Shown: piece by piece, positions 9,100-18,300 of the stretch
Layout of the letters: every line of letters begins with the position of its first letter
Position numbering within the stretch: position 1 is the first letter of the stretch
NCBI RefSeq assembly: GCF_004354985.1
Contig: NZ_SMSK01000001.1
Span: 992,001-1,056,000 of the forward strand
DNA length: 64,000 bases
Source: Segetibacter sp. 3557_3
GTDB taxonomy: Bacteria; Bacteroidota; Bacteroidia; Chitinophagales; Chitinophagaceae
Direction of reading: 5' to 3'
Made by a program: the position numbers and the translations under genes
The notes under the pieces: model-generated
What the model saw: the letters and a program-made list of their open reading frames with translations, nothing else
The model's database searches: none
What the model was told of the DNA's origin: nothing

Positions 9100-10095
9100 T
9101 TAATCGGTAATGAAAGGATAATTCTGGTCGACATAAACGTCTTTCAACAATTCATCGTCATCCGGCCATGGGCTTTCTTCCGCAAACCTTACGCTTTCCT
9201 GCACAACTTCATCAATGCGTGCATCAATTGCGTTAAGCTCTTCTTGTGTAGCATATTTATTATCGAGAATGTTCTTGGTAACGAAAGTAATCGGGTCCTT
9301 TATTTTGTATTCGTCAAGTTCCTCTTTCCTCCGGTACTTCTGCGGATCGCTAATAGAATGCCCTTTGTAACGATAGGTCTTCATTTCAAGCAAAGTCGGT
9401 CCGCCTTTTTCACGCGCCCTTTTTACGGCTCTTGCAACAGCATCGTGCACCTGCTCGGGATCCATACCGTTTACTTTGTCTGCAGGCATTTCATATGCAT
9501 CGGCGAGTTTATAAATGTCGATCACATTACTCGTACGTTCAACTGACGTACCCATTGCGTAATTGTTGTTCTCACAAATAAAGATAACTGGCAGCTTCCA
9601 TAGCATTGCCATGTTGAAGGTCTCGTGCAATATACCTTGCCTTGCAGCACCGTCGCCAAAGAAACAAAGTACTACGTTATCGGTACCAAGGTATTGTTCA
9701 GCAAAAGCCAAACCTGCACCCGTTCCGATTTGGGCACCAACGATACCATGACCACCAAAGAATTTTTGTTCTACTCCAAAGAAGTGCATACTACCACCCT
9801 TCCCTTTTGCTACTCCGGTTGCTTTTCCGTAGAGTTCAGCCATACATCCATTTGGGCTCATCCCTTTTGCAAGGGCCCAACCATGGTCGCGGTATGCGGT
9901 GATAAACGGATCATCCTGGCGGGTGGCGGTCATACAACCAGCTGCAAGGGCCTCCTGGCCAACGTAAGCATGAAAAAAGCCACGGATCTTGCCAGCCATT
10001 TTGTACATCTCTTCGGCTTTCAATTCAAACTGGCGGATCAGCTGCATGAGCTCGTACCAGTACAGATAAGTTTCTTTGGAGAATTTGGTTGCCAC
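9100..10095 (-). CDS. pdhA: Pyruvate dehydrogenase E1 component, alpha subunit
   Basis: The thiamine-diphosphate E1 alpha subunit decarboxylates pyruvate and feeds acetyl groups to E2 of the pyruvate dehydrogenase complex. Seen: FHAYVGQEA, RDHGWALAKG, GGHGIVGAQIGTGAG, the TPP/Mg motif GDGAARQG ending in NNNYAMGT, and the loop YRYKGHSISDPQKYR that holds the regulatory serine region in relatives. The open frame extends to an ATG at 10170, but a GTG at 10095 gives MATKFSKETYLYWYEL, matching family N-termini. A strong promoter lies between the two codons, so GTG is chosen, giving 331 residues. The beta subunit is not adjacent. Confidence 0.93.
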   Translation of the reverse strand: MATKFSKETYLYWYELMQLIRQFELKAEEMYKMAGKIRGFFHAYVGQEALAAGCMTATRQDDPFITAYRDHGWALAKGMSPNGCMAELYGKATGVAKGKGGSMHFFGVEQKFFGGHGIVGAQIGTGAGLAFAEQYLGTDNVVLCFFGDGAARQGILHETFNMAMLWKLPVIFICENNNYAMGTSVERTSNVIDIYKLADAYEMPADKVNGMDPEQVHDAVARAVKRAREKGGPTLLEMKTYRYKGHSISDPQKYRRKEELDEYKIKDPITFVTKNILDNKYATQEELNAIDARIDEVVQESVRFAEESPWPDDDELLKDVYVDQNYPFITD

Positions 10096-10114
10096 TTTCG
10101 TCAAATTTTGGGGG

Positions 10115-10143
10115 CAAATATAGGTGTTTACATGCAAATCAAA
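10115..10143 (-). promoter_or_regulatory. Predicted pdhA promoter, Bacteroidota type
   Basis: On the minus strand, TTTG at 10143-10140 is separated by 17 nt from TATATTTG at 10122-10115, a perfect match to the Bacteroidota TTTG / TAnnTTTG consensus. Initiation about 6-8 nt downstream gives a leader of roughly a dozen bases before the GTG at 10095, and it excludes the upstream ATG at 10170. Confidence 0.65.
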
Positions 10144-10275
10144 CGGTAGATTCTTAGCTAAGCCAATCATTGTGCTTTGTGCTGGTAAACAGGCAAATTG
10201 GGCTTCAAAACAGCGCTGGTAAATGCATTTAATTAATCGCTACAGAATGTGAAAAAGCTGCCCGGAGTTTCAATT

Positions 10276-10335
10276 GTACAGGAGTGCGACGCAACCGGAG
10301 CCACATTAAAAGACTACCGCCAGGTCCAAAAAAAA
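10276..10335 (+). repeat. Interspersed intergenic repeat, copy A
   Basis: A 52-nt core from GTACAGGAGTGCGACGC to GGTCC, then a run of eight A. It shares its first 23 bases with copies at 13079 and 47478 (minus strand) almost perfectly. It lies in the 355-nt gap between the divergent pdhA and recF genes, which otherwise holds only the pdhA promoter. The core is open in one frame (VQECDATG then QVQKK), but no start or ribosome site supports a gene. Confidence 0.75.
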
Positions 10336-10450
10336 CCCAACCCCAAAGAGGCTAAAGTTCCGGAGAGTTCTTAAGGAGCTTATTGGGCCACTTCAAAAAG
10401 AGAAATGGTGGCAGGTGCTGTTTCAGGATGTTCCTATCTTGCACAACCAC

Positions 10451-11536
10451 ATGTTGCGTCTTGAAAATATAGCATTATACCAGTTTAAAAATTACGATCA
10501 ACAGCAATTTGGCTTTAATGCCAACGTGGTAGGTATCTGCGGCGATAATGGGCTGGGGAAAACCAACCTGCTCGACACGATCTATTTCCTTTGTTTTAGC
10601 AAAAGTTACTTTACGCGTTCGGATGCTTCGAGTGTTCAGCACGGCAAGGCAGGTATGCGTATCGAAGGCAATTTTGTACGAAACGACGCTGCAGAAAAGG
10701 TGGTGTGCATACTTCGGGAAAACAACCGGAAAGAGCTGCAACGCAATGGCGAAGACTATAAAAAATTTAGTCAGCACATCGGGCTTTTTCCGGCTGTTAT
10801 GATCGCGCCCGATGATGTTGAACTGATTATTGGCAGCAGCGAAATACGGAGAAAGTTTATTGATACCCTGTTGAGCCAGCTTGACCCTGACTACCTGGCG
10901 GCACTGATTGACTACAACAAAGTATTGCAGCAGCGCAACAGTTTTTTAAAAACCAGTGCCGACCGCGGTTATACGGATGAAGCGCTGTTGGAGATTTTTG
11001 ATGAACAATTGATCAAACCGGGGATGCTGATTTTTGAAAAAAGAACCCGGTTTTTAAACCAGTTTTTACCGGCGATCGCTTCAAGCTATAACCACATTGC
11101 CGGAACGTCGGAAAAGCTCCTGATTGAATACTACAGCCCGTTGCGCTCCGGTGGATTTCGGGAACTGCTGCAGACCTATAAGCAAAAAGACCTTTTGCTG
11201 CAACGCACTACCATTGGTATTCACAAAGACGATATTGAGTTTACCTTAGGCAACGAAACTTTCAGGCAGGTGGCATCGCAGGGGCAACGCAAAAGCCTGC
11301 TCTTTGCATTAAAGCTTGCCGAGTTTGAAGAACTTAAAGCCGCAAAAGGCTTTGCACCATTGCTATTGCTCGACGACGTTTTTGAAAAACTTGATGCCCG
11401 GCGGATGCAAAACCTGCTGCACCGGGTGTGTGTTGAAAATGAGGGGCAGGTATTTATTACCGACACGCACCGGCCAAGGCTGGAAGCGGCGTTAAGCTCA
11501 CTTGCCGTTGAGTACCAGATTATTTCACTTGAATAA
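10451..11536 (+). CDS. recF: DNA replication and repair protein RecF
   Basis: 361 residues from the ATG at 10451 (MLRLENIALYQFKNY); the frame extends 12 codons further upstream but that part is unlike the family. RecF is an SMC-like ATPase that, with RecO and RecR, loads RecA at single-strand gaps. Seen: Walker A GDNGLGKT (31-38), the long alpha-helical middle, signature SQGQRKSL near residue 276, Walker B LLLLDDVF followed by EKLD, and the D-loop/switch region VFITDTH. A DUF721/DciA-like gene follows on the same strand, as in many genomes where recF neighbours replication-initiation genes. Confidence 0.95.
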   Translation: MLRLENIALYQFKNYDQQQFGFNANVVGICGDNGLGKTNLLDTIYFLCFSKSYFTRSDASSVQHGKAGMRIEGNFVRNDAAEKVVCILRENNRKELQRNGEDYKKFSQHIGLFPAVMIAPDDVELIIGSSEIRRKFIDTLLSQLDPDYLAALIDYNKVLQQRNSFLKTSADRGYTDEALLEIFDEQLIKPGMLIFEKRTRFLNQFLPAIASSYNHIAGTSEKLLIEYYSPLRSGGFRELLQTYKQKDLLLQRTTIGIHKDDIEFTLGNETFRQVASQGQRKSLLFALKLAEFEELKAAKGFAPLLLLDDVFEKLDARRMQNLLHRVCVENEGQVFITDTHRPRLEAALSSLAVEYQIISLE

Positions 11537-11629
11537 TGGCGGCAAGCATTTGATATAGGATTGTTCGTTGACCTACTACCGCTTTAAAAAAAGCTTAAGT
11601 TTATAACGATCACCTGCTATCTTTATAAC

Positions 11630-11911
11630 ATGAGCGAGATATCTTTAGGCGATGCCATCAAATTGTTCCTGAGAAAGAGCAGGCTAAAGACGGGTATCCA
11701 GGCCCTGCAAATTGAAGAAGTCTGGGCGCAGCTGATGGGTAAAACCATTGCTAAATACACCGATAAAATTCAGATCATCAACCAAACCCTTTTTATTAAA
11801 ACCCATGTGGGCTCATTAAAGCAGGAGTTGGTTTATCAGAAAGACAAGATTATAGAAAGGGTAAATGAGGCACTTGGTGAAAAAGTGATTAAGGAAGTAG
11901 TTATTCAGTAA
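11630..11911 (+). CDS. DUF721 (DciA-like) protein
   Basis: 93 residues, a single DUF721 domain: VWAQLMGKTIAKYTDKIQI followed by LFIKTHVGSLKQELVYQKDKI, the typical helix then KH-like strand pattern. DUF721 includes DciA, which helps load replicative helicase in bacteria lacking DnaC-type loaders. This is the short form without the extended tail. The position immediately downstream of recF (93-nt gap) fits a replication or repair role. The domain call is good; DciA activity is inferred. Confidence 0.85.
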   Translation: MSEISLGDAIKLFLRKSRLKTGIQALQIEEVWAQLMGKTIAKYTDKIQIINQTLFIKTHVGSLKQELVYQKDKIIERVNEALGEKVIKEVVIQ

Positions 11912-12027
11912 TACAAGAACAGCTTTAATAACAAGCAACAGTCGATCGGCAATTCAGGCGCAAAGAAAACAATCAGCAAGAAACAATTAGCCGGCAATTT
12001 GCCGAGGAATTTAAACATCCAAACTTT

Positions 12028-12402
12028 ATGATCCAGGGCATCCGCACAGTGATCTATCATGTAAAAGACCTGGCTTTATCCAAAGAATGGTACACCAGGC
12101 TACTGGGCAAACCACCATACTTCGATGAGTCGTTTTACGTTGGCTTTAATGTTGAAGGTTTCGAACTTGGACTTCAACCAGATGTAAGTGGTGCATATTT
12201 CGAAAACAATACCGTTGCCTATTGGGGAGTAGCCGATGCCGTAACAACTTACCAGTATCTTTTAGCCAACAATTGCATCGAAAATGAACCGATACGAAAC
12301 GTAGGCGAAGGCATACTACTGGGCACAGTTATCGATCCGGCCGGCAATGTACTGGGCATTATTCAAAATCCGCACTTCAAGTATACCCCGCCCACGTTGT
12401 AA
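12028..12402 (+). CDS. VOC-superfamily (glyoxalase-like) protein
   Basis: 124 residues of paired beta-alpha-beta-beta-beta modules typical of the vicinal-oxygen-chelate fold: IRTVIYHVKDLALSKEWY at the start and GTVIDPAGNVLGIIQNP at the end, the standard first-helix and last-strand signatures. VOC members include glyoxalase I, dioxygenases and antibiotic-binding proteins; a divalent-metal site cannot be confirmed here because only some ligands are evident. It is convergent with the CBS gene 31 nt away. Substrate unknown. Confidence 0.85.
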   Translation: MIQGIRTVIYHVKDLALSKEWYTRLLGKPPYFDESFYVGFNVEGFELGLQPDVSGAYFENNTVAYWGVADAVTTYQYLLANNCIENEPIRNVGEGILLGTVIDPAGNVLGIIQNPHFKYTPPTL

Positions 12403-12433
12403 GAGGTTTACATTAACAGGTTTTGCCGTCCGA

Positions 12434-12853
12434 TCAGAAAATTTTCTCTCCGTTCAACTCAGGCTCCTGCATACTCATGGTTTCATCGAGCAAATCGGCC
12501 ATAGTGATGATACCCACAAAACGAAATTCGTCGAACACCGGCAGGAAGGACGTATTATTCGACTTCATCAACATCCAGCAAATCTGGGCGCTGTCTTCCA
12601 CGTTTACAGTTGGGAGATTTTTAGTAATCGACTCACCGATAGTGGTGGTGTAGCTGTTCTTACGCATTAGCACAACTTTCTGCGCATAATCTCTTGTAGA
12701 AAATATACCGGCATATGCACCGTTTGCAGTAACAACAACGTGTGTCAGGTTTTCGGATTCCATAATGGTCAGGGCATCCATCACGGGGGTATGCATATCC
12801 AGGCTGGTATGCTCCAGACATTTGGTTTGTAGTAGATCAATCACTTTAATCAT
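12434..12853 (-). CDS. Tandem CBS-domain protein
   Basis: 139 residues comprising two CBS motifs and nothing else. The first contains HTPVMDALTIMESENLTHVVVTA and the second LPTVNVEDSAQICWMLMKSN and FLPVFDEFRFVGIITMADLL. Pairs of CBS domains bind adenosine nucleotides or SAM and act as regulatory sensors. With no catalytic domain fused, it may regulate another protein in trans. No partner is suggested by its neighbours. Confidence 0.9.
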   Translation of the reverse strand: MIKVIDLLQTKCLEHTSLDMHTPVMDALTIMESENLTHVVVTANGAYAGIFSTRDYAQKVVLMRKNSYTTTIGESITKNLPTVNVEDSAQICWMLMKSNNTSFLPVFDEFRFVGIITMADLLDETMSMQEPELNGEKIF

Positions 12854-13018
12854 TTGGCAAGCTTTAAGGGTACATATTACTATATAATGTAAAATTTGCG
12901 CTTTTTCGATAATTGGCCAAGTTAATTCCCGGTTATGTTTATAGCATGTGAAGGCTAGTTACACGCGGATCAACAGGGTTCAGTGCGATGGAAAATAAGT
13001 ACAACCCCGAATGATGTT

Positions 13019-13079
13019 GTTTTTTGTGGACCCGGCTGAAGTATAACAATTTAGCCCCGGTTGCGTCGCACTCTTGTAC
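13019..13079 (-). repeat. Interspersed intergenic repeat, copy B
   Basis: Minus-strand copy. It reads GTACAAGAGTGCGACGC from 13079, reaches GGGTCC at position 52, and ends ACAAAAAAC. The first 23 bases differ from the 47478 copy at none and from the 10276 copy at about two positions. It lies in the gap between the CBS and DoxX genes, which otherwise shows no gene. Confidence 0.78.
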
Positions 13080-13137
13080 GGCATAACAGGTTTGGCCTGA
13101 AGCCAGGACAAACTAACAGTACCAAATAACCCCTTCG

Positions 13138-14271
13138 TTACTTTAATGATTTCAGGTGGGTATAGGCTTTACGATGATCTGCCGCAGCGTATTTACCAAG
13201 GATATTAGCCTGCCGCATAATTACATAGGTTGGGTTCTCCCGTGCTGCTGTTTTAATAACCGTATAGTCGCAAACCAAAAAGTTAACGTCGCTGGCTTTT
13301 ACATTAGGCAGGGTGTTGATATGCGCCCTTATGAGGTCGGGAGCCGCAGTAACAATAAATAAAGGGATATTTTTTTCTTTACAAACATCAACGATCGACG
13401 GAAGGTTATCCTCCCATCGGGTTTTTGCCGTGGCAAGGTCCTTTACGAAAACGAGCACATAATGATTCTCCTGGCTAAGGATTGCCTGGGTTGTATCAGT
13501 TCCGGATACACTCGACAGGTAAAAGTCTGTGATAGCGGGTTGAGCACTTGCAGGTCGTACGAGAACTTCGCGTCGCTCAACAAACTTGTAGGTACTGTCA
13601 TTAAAATCATCAGGAAAGTGATCGCCATCAAACTCAACTTTTTTGCCATTGTGCAGGTATACAAAGGTCATCGCAATACTGTCGGGTACTGCACCAGCAG
13701 GTAACTTCATTTTTTCTGTAATGTTGTTTCCAACCTTGTATGGAAGGCAGTCGACGATTGGCAGGTGCTTAAGCACGTACCACTGCATTACTCCGGCAAA
13801 CAGGCCTGTTAATATGATGAGGATACCACAAGTTGCAGAACGGAAAACGGGCACGATCCTGTTGCGGTGACTGAAGATGTAAACTATCAGGGCAAGTAGA
13901 ACAAGATCCTTTAAGAACGATTGCATTGGCGAAAGCGGTATACAGTCGCCAAAACATCCACATGCATGTATCTTGCCCGAGAAAACGGCATAGCCGGTCA
14001 GGAAGGTAAAGAAGATGATGAGCAAGAGCAAGAGCCAGCTAAATAAGCGCATTCGCCAGCCGAGTAAAACCGCTACCCCGGCCACGATTTCAAAGCCATT
14101 CATCATCAGCGAGAAAAACAGGGTATAGTCGTTGAGCGATTGCCAACCCCATACCTCGAAAAACTCCTGCATCTTATAGCTGAGTCCCAAAGGATCGTTT
14201 GCCTTTACTAAACCGGAAAATATAAACAACAGCCCCACAAGGACCCTTGAAACGTTCAAAGCTATTTTCAT
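13138..14271 (-). CDS. BT_3928-type DoxX/MauE membrane protein
   Basis: 377 residues. The N-terminal four-helix DoxX/MauE region (about 5-135) begins with RVLVGLLFIFSGLVKANDP and includes the CGCFGD cysteine motif near 113-118. A fifth helix (about 140-170) precedes a soluble C-terminal domain (about 200-370) with thioredoxin-like secondary structure but no clear CxxC. In Bacteroidota this family (BT_3928) is thought to serve redox or envelope disulfide chemistry; that is family-level knowledge, not proven. It is divergent from folP. Likely inner-membrane with the C-terminal domain outside or inside unresolved. Confidence 0.85.
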   Translation of the reverse strand: MKIALNVSRVLVGLLFIFSGLVKANDPLGLSYKMQEFFEVWGWQSLNDYTLFFSLMMNGFEIVAGVAVLLGWRMRLFSWLLLLLIIFFTFLTGYAVFSGKIHACGCFGDCIPLSPMQSFLKDLVLLALIVYIFSHRNRIVPVFRSATCGILIILTGLFAGVMQWYVLKHLPIVDCLPYKVGNNITEKMKLPAGAVPDSIAMTFVYLHNGKKVEFDGDHFPDDFNDSTYKFVERREVLVRPASAQPAITDFYLSSVSGTDTTQAILSQENHYVLVFVKDLATAKTRWEDNLPSIVDVCKEKNIPLFIVTAAPDLIRAHINTLPNVKASDVNFLVCDYTVIKTAARENPTYVIMRQANILGKYAAADHRKAYTHLKSLK

Positions 14272-14397
14272 CTGGTAGAATATTTTTTTGAGGGCTGTAA
14301 CAAATAAAACCGGAACAGTCCCTGCACTGATACCTACTTAATTACGCATCAGCATTGTGCATATTGGTATCTTGTCAAAAATAAAGGAAAGCAAGCA

Positions 14398-15240
14398 ATG
14401 TTTACCCTGAATTGTAGAGGCCGGCTGCTTACGATTGACCAGCCCGTTGTAATGGGTATAATCAATATTACCCCTGATTCATTTTATGAAGGAAGCAGAA
14501 TGGATACCAGCGACAACTACCTGTTGCGGGCATCAGAAATGATTTCAGCCGGGGCCACATTCCTCGATATCGGCGGACAAAGTACAAGGCCCGGGAGCCA
14601 ACTTTTGTCTGCTGAAGATGAGCTAAACCGGGTAATACCTGCAATAGCGCAAATACATCAACGTTTCCCTGAAGCAATACTTTCTGTTGACACCTTTTAT
14701 GCGGCAGTTGCCAGGGCAGCAATTGAGGCTGGGGCCGGTATTGTTAACGACATCAGCGCGGGTAACATGGACGATGGGATGATCGGAACGGTGGCTGACC
14801 TGGGGGTACCCTATATCGCAATGCATATGTTGGGCACTCCACAAACAATGCACAAAAACCCTGTTTATAACAACCTGGTAACTGATTTACTGGATTTCTT
14901 TATTCATAAAATAGCGTCAACAGCCGCAGCGGGCATCAAGGATGTCATCATCGATCCCGGGTTTGGATTTGGAAAAACCATTGCGCACAACTTTGAATTA
15001 TTGCATAAACTGGAAGCTTTTTCAATTCTCAACAAGCCACTGCTTGTTGGTCTTTCCCGCAAGTCGACCATCTACAAAACATTGCAGACAACAGCTGCAG
15101 ATGCGCTGAATGGCACATCCGTCTTAAACACCATTGCGGTTTTAAAAGGTGCTAACATCCTAAGGGTTCACGACGTTAAGGAAGCTGTTGAAGTAATCAA
15201 ACTGTTAAGCGCTTACCAACAGCAGGGTGTTGGCAAATAA
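14398..15240 (+). CDS. folP: Dihydropteroate synthase
   Basis: 280 residues. It joins p-aminobenzoate to dihydropterin pyrophosphate in folate synthesis and is the sulfonamide target. Seen: GIINITPDSFY (20-30), FLDIGGQSTRPGS (55-67), SVDTF (96-100), NDIS (117-120), DPGFGFGKT (around 191) and GLSRKS (around 218), all lining the pterin and pABA sites. Normal length and TIM-barrel layout. It is monocistronic, closed by a strong hairpin terminator shared with the convergent gene. folB lies 22 kb away in the same window. Confidence 0.96.
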   Translation: MFTLNCRGRLLTIDQPVVMGIINITPDSFYEGSRMDTSDNYLLRASEMISAGATFLDIGGQSTRPGSQLLSAEDELNRVIPAIAQIHQRFPEAILSVDTFYAAVARAAIEAGAGIVNDISAGNMDDGMIGTVADLGVPYIAMHMLGTPQTMHKNPVYNNLVTDLLDFFIHKIASTAAAGIKDVIIDPGFGFGKTIAHNFELLHKLEAFSILNKPLLVGLSRKSTIYKTLQTTAADALNGTSVLNTIAVLKGANILRVHDVKEAVEVIKLLSAYQQQGVGK

Positions 15241-15270
15241 CAATGGTTACCGGTAAGGTATCGGCTTAGC

Positions 15271-15309
15271 AAAAAAAAGGTGGCTGCCTTAGGAGCAGCC
15301 ACCTTTTTT
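15271..15309. terminator. Bidirectional intrinsic terminator, folP / T9SS giant
   Basis: An A-run, stem GGTGGCTGC, 7-nt loop, GCAGCCACC and a T-run. The stem is 9 bp perfect, extending through A/T pairs, with a U-tract on either strand, so it can end transcription of both convergent genes. Confidence 0.88.
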
Positions 15310-15325
15310 GTGATTTAAGATGAAG

Positions 15326-18300
15326 TTATTGTCGCATTACTTTGGCAGTATACCGTTTCCCATCTAGATCGGCACTCAGTATATAAACGCCTTTGCTAGT
15401 CAAGTTGGAGGTGAGGTTAAACCGGATCACTGACTGCGACAAACTGTTGAATTCCACTTTTTCAACAAGTTTACCTGCTGCATCTGTCAATTGCAAGCGA
15501 ACCCTTCCGGCTGGTGTTTTGCCGAACCGAATATCGAGGTAGGTGCTGAAAGGATTATTGATTACAAACATTCCCTGGCTGGTCTTTGGATTTTTCAGCA
15601 GGACTACATTGCTGTACCGCGACTTATTATCGGCGTCAACCAGGTTCAGGCGATAGTAGTTAATCGCTGCGGCAAATTCCTTGTCCGTGTAATTGTAGTT
15701 GCGTTTGGAGCTGCTGTTACCTGCAGCTTTAACCGTAATCAACTTGCGGTAGTTGACCCCATCATACGACTTCTCGAGATCAAACTGTTTGCTGTTTGCC
15801 TCAGATGAAGTACTCCAGTCAAGTAAAGCATGGTCGTTTTGCAATTTGCCGTCGAAGTTTAACAGGGTAATCGGCAAAGGAGCTAGTGGAATTCCAAAAC
15901 CAAATCCCGAGAAGCCACCGCTGATGTTTGCAGTTACAAAGTACATGTGCCCGATATTGCCAACATTGGTTGGTTCAATAACCTGAACGGTACCTGGACC
16001 ATCGGGGGCGGGGTTAGAAGCAGAAACGGCTGATACCTGTCCTGGCAGCTTGATGATCCTGATGTTTTGAAAACTTTGTTTTGTAGCGGCTTCCCAACCT
16101 TCTTTTTCTTCGCGGCTAAAATAGAACGTGGCTTCGTAGGTTCCTGCGGGATCATTGGTAGTTGGAAGTACGCGGTACGTTTTGTTCATCAGGAAGCTAG
16201 ACGTATCGGTGTCGCTCCAGAATTTCGAAACCCCTGTACCTGCCCTGTCGATGACCACCTGGGTACAGCCGTAATCTGAATTTGAGGTGTTTTTAAACTT
16301 CGCCAGTATTTCCCTTGCGGGTGTATAGTTACGAGCAGGAGCATAAAAAACCAGGTCATTTGTTGATGAAGCGGTCCTAAAGTTCTCTGTATCTGAATTG
16401 TTGAGTGTTGTTGCAGCCATAGTACCAATATCGATGGCCTCAGTAAAACCAATGGTCGGCTTAAGTCCTGAATAATAACCAAATTGGCCTGACCCGGCAT
16501 CGAAAGCGCCATCACAATCGATGTTGTTTTGCCAGATAAAGTTCGATTGCTTGCTCGTTGTTTCATCAGCGTAACCAATTGTCCTGTCTACGGTTCCGGA
16601 ACTGTCTGCATTGCCATTATTGTAACAAAGCTCCACCACTAAACTGCTGGTTCCATCCCAGGTGAAAGGCGCATCTAACTTGATAGAATTACTTGCGAAA
16701 CTATTATTCACAACGGGTGTAAATGTAGATCGATTTTTTACAAGAGTTGTCGTTACTGGAACATACGCCTGACCAGAGTCATATAACACGTTTCGTGTTG
16801 TTAATCCCATTTTAACCATGAAATTACTATAGCTTCTAACGGTAGCCACATGGGTCATAGTCAAGGTAAAACTTTCTATTCTGCCTGCCCGAAGTCCCCT
16901 TGACAGTAATTCGGCAGGTGTAAATAGAAATTGTGACCTTCTGCTCGACAGCCGTTGATCCATAGGAAATGAAGTATTACCAGTGGTCAGGTAATATTGT
17001 AGGCTGCCGATAGTAGCATTCTGCGTGATGTTCGTGGGCAGTACAGGAGCAAGATCATCGTCTTTGATGCTAACCGTGAAAGTAGCCGCAGAACCAGCAG
17101 CTGCGTTCGTGGAACCGGAGATATCGAAGCTAATGACAAATGTTTCAGGTGTTTCTACTTCTGCATCGTCGTAAATTCTAAGGGTTATAATTTTACTCGC
17201 CAGTACCCCATTGGTAAATACCTGCTGTTTCGTCGAATTAGTGAAACTGCCGTTTGCGGTCCAGTCGAAGTCCATGCCCTCCACAGCAGTATTCCCGGCT
17301 TTTATGTTGTAGGTAATAGTAGCATCCCCGTTCGGCGGCGAGATAATTGAAACGTCGACATTGTAGTCCCGATAATTTCTACATCCTGTTGTTGGTGCAG
17401 TCGTTCCTTCATTGATAACAAGGGAAGGAGCATTAAATCTAATCTCGGGGTTCGACGGCAAAACCGCAGTAAACACTCCCCTGCCATGCGTGGCTGCAAC
17501 AACGGTATTGTCACTTAATCTTAAGCGCAACATATCCGTGCGCACGGTAGGGAAGTTTGTTTCCGGAGTCCAAACCGTATTTGCCCCTTCAATGGCACCT
17601 GTAGTATATACACCGGCTTCAGTAGCCAGCAACAATTTGCTGTTGCTTTGCGGATCAAAGATGGCCCAGCGTACGGGCATATCGGGCAGTCCACCCGCAC
17701 CGGGTGTACCATCGATGTTCGTCCATGATGTTCCGGCATTGTTGCTGAACCATACATGTTTTACCCCGTAGCTGGAGAATGTTGCTACAAGGAAACTGTC
17801 AGAAGAACCAACGTTTACACAGCTTACATAACCACTGTCAAAATTTGCCCCCGAGATATTTTTTGAGTTTGCACTGGCATTGGAATTGGAAACAGAACTG
17901 GCATTATCGAGGCGTACGATCGCACCTTTGTTTCCGCCTACAAAAACCCGGTCCGTAGTATATGGCGAAACCTTTAGCACAGTGGCGTTGTTAGCGGTAT
18001 TTGTATTGGTTGTTACCAACTCGTTCAACGTTAGTATTGAAGTATCTGTATTCGACGCGTGCGCATTCCTCCATCTTATAATTTGCCTGTTCGGTTGTGG
18101 GCGTCCGGCCCAACTGGCATATAGTATGTTTTGACCACCATCATAATCATATTGATTCACGAAATCACCCATCGTGCCTGATAAATTTACTTGGCTCCAT
18201 GTGGCTCCGCCGTCCACGCTACGGCGGTATTGATTATATACATAGGTTGCAAACTGGATTTGCGGGTTTTGCTGGTTGATGTGAACAAAACAACCATCGC

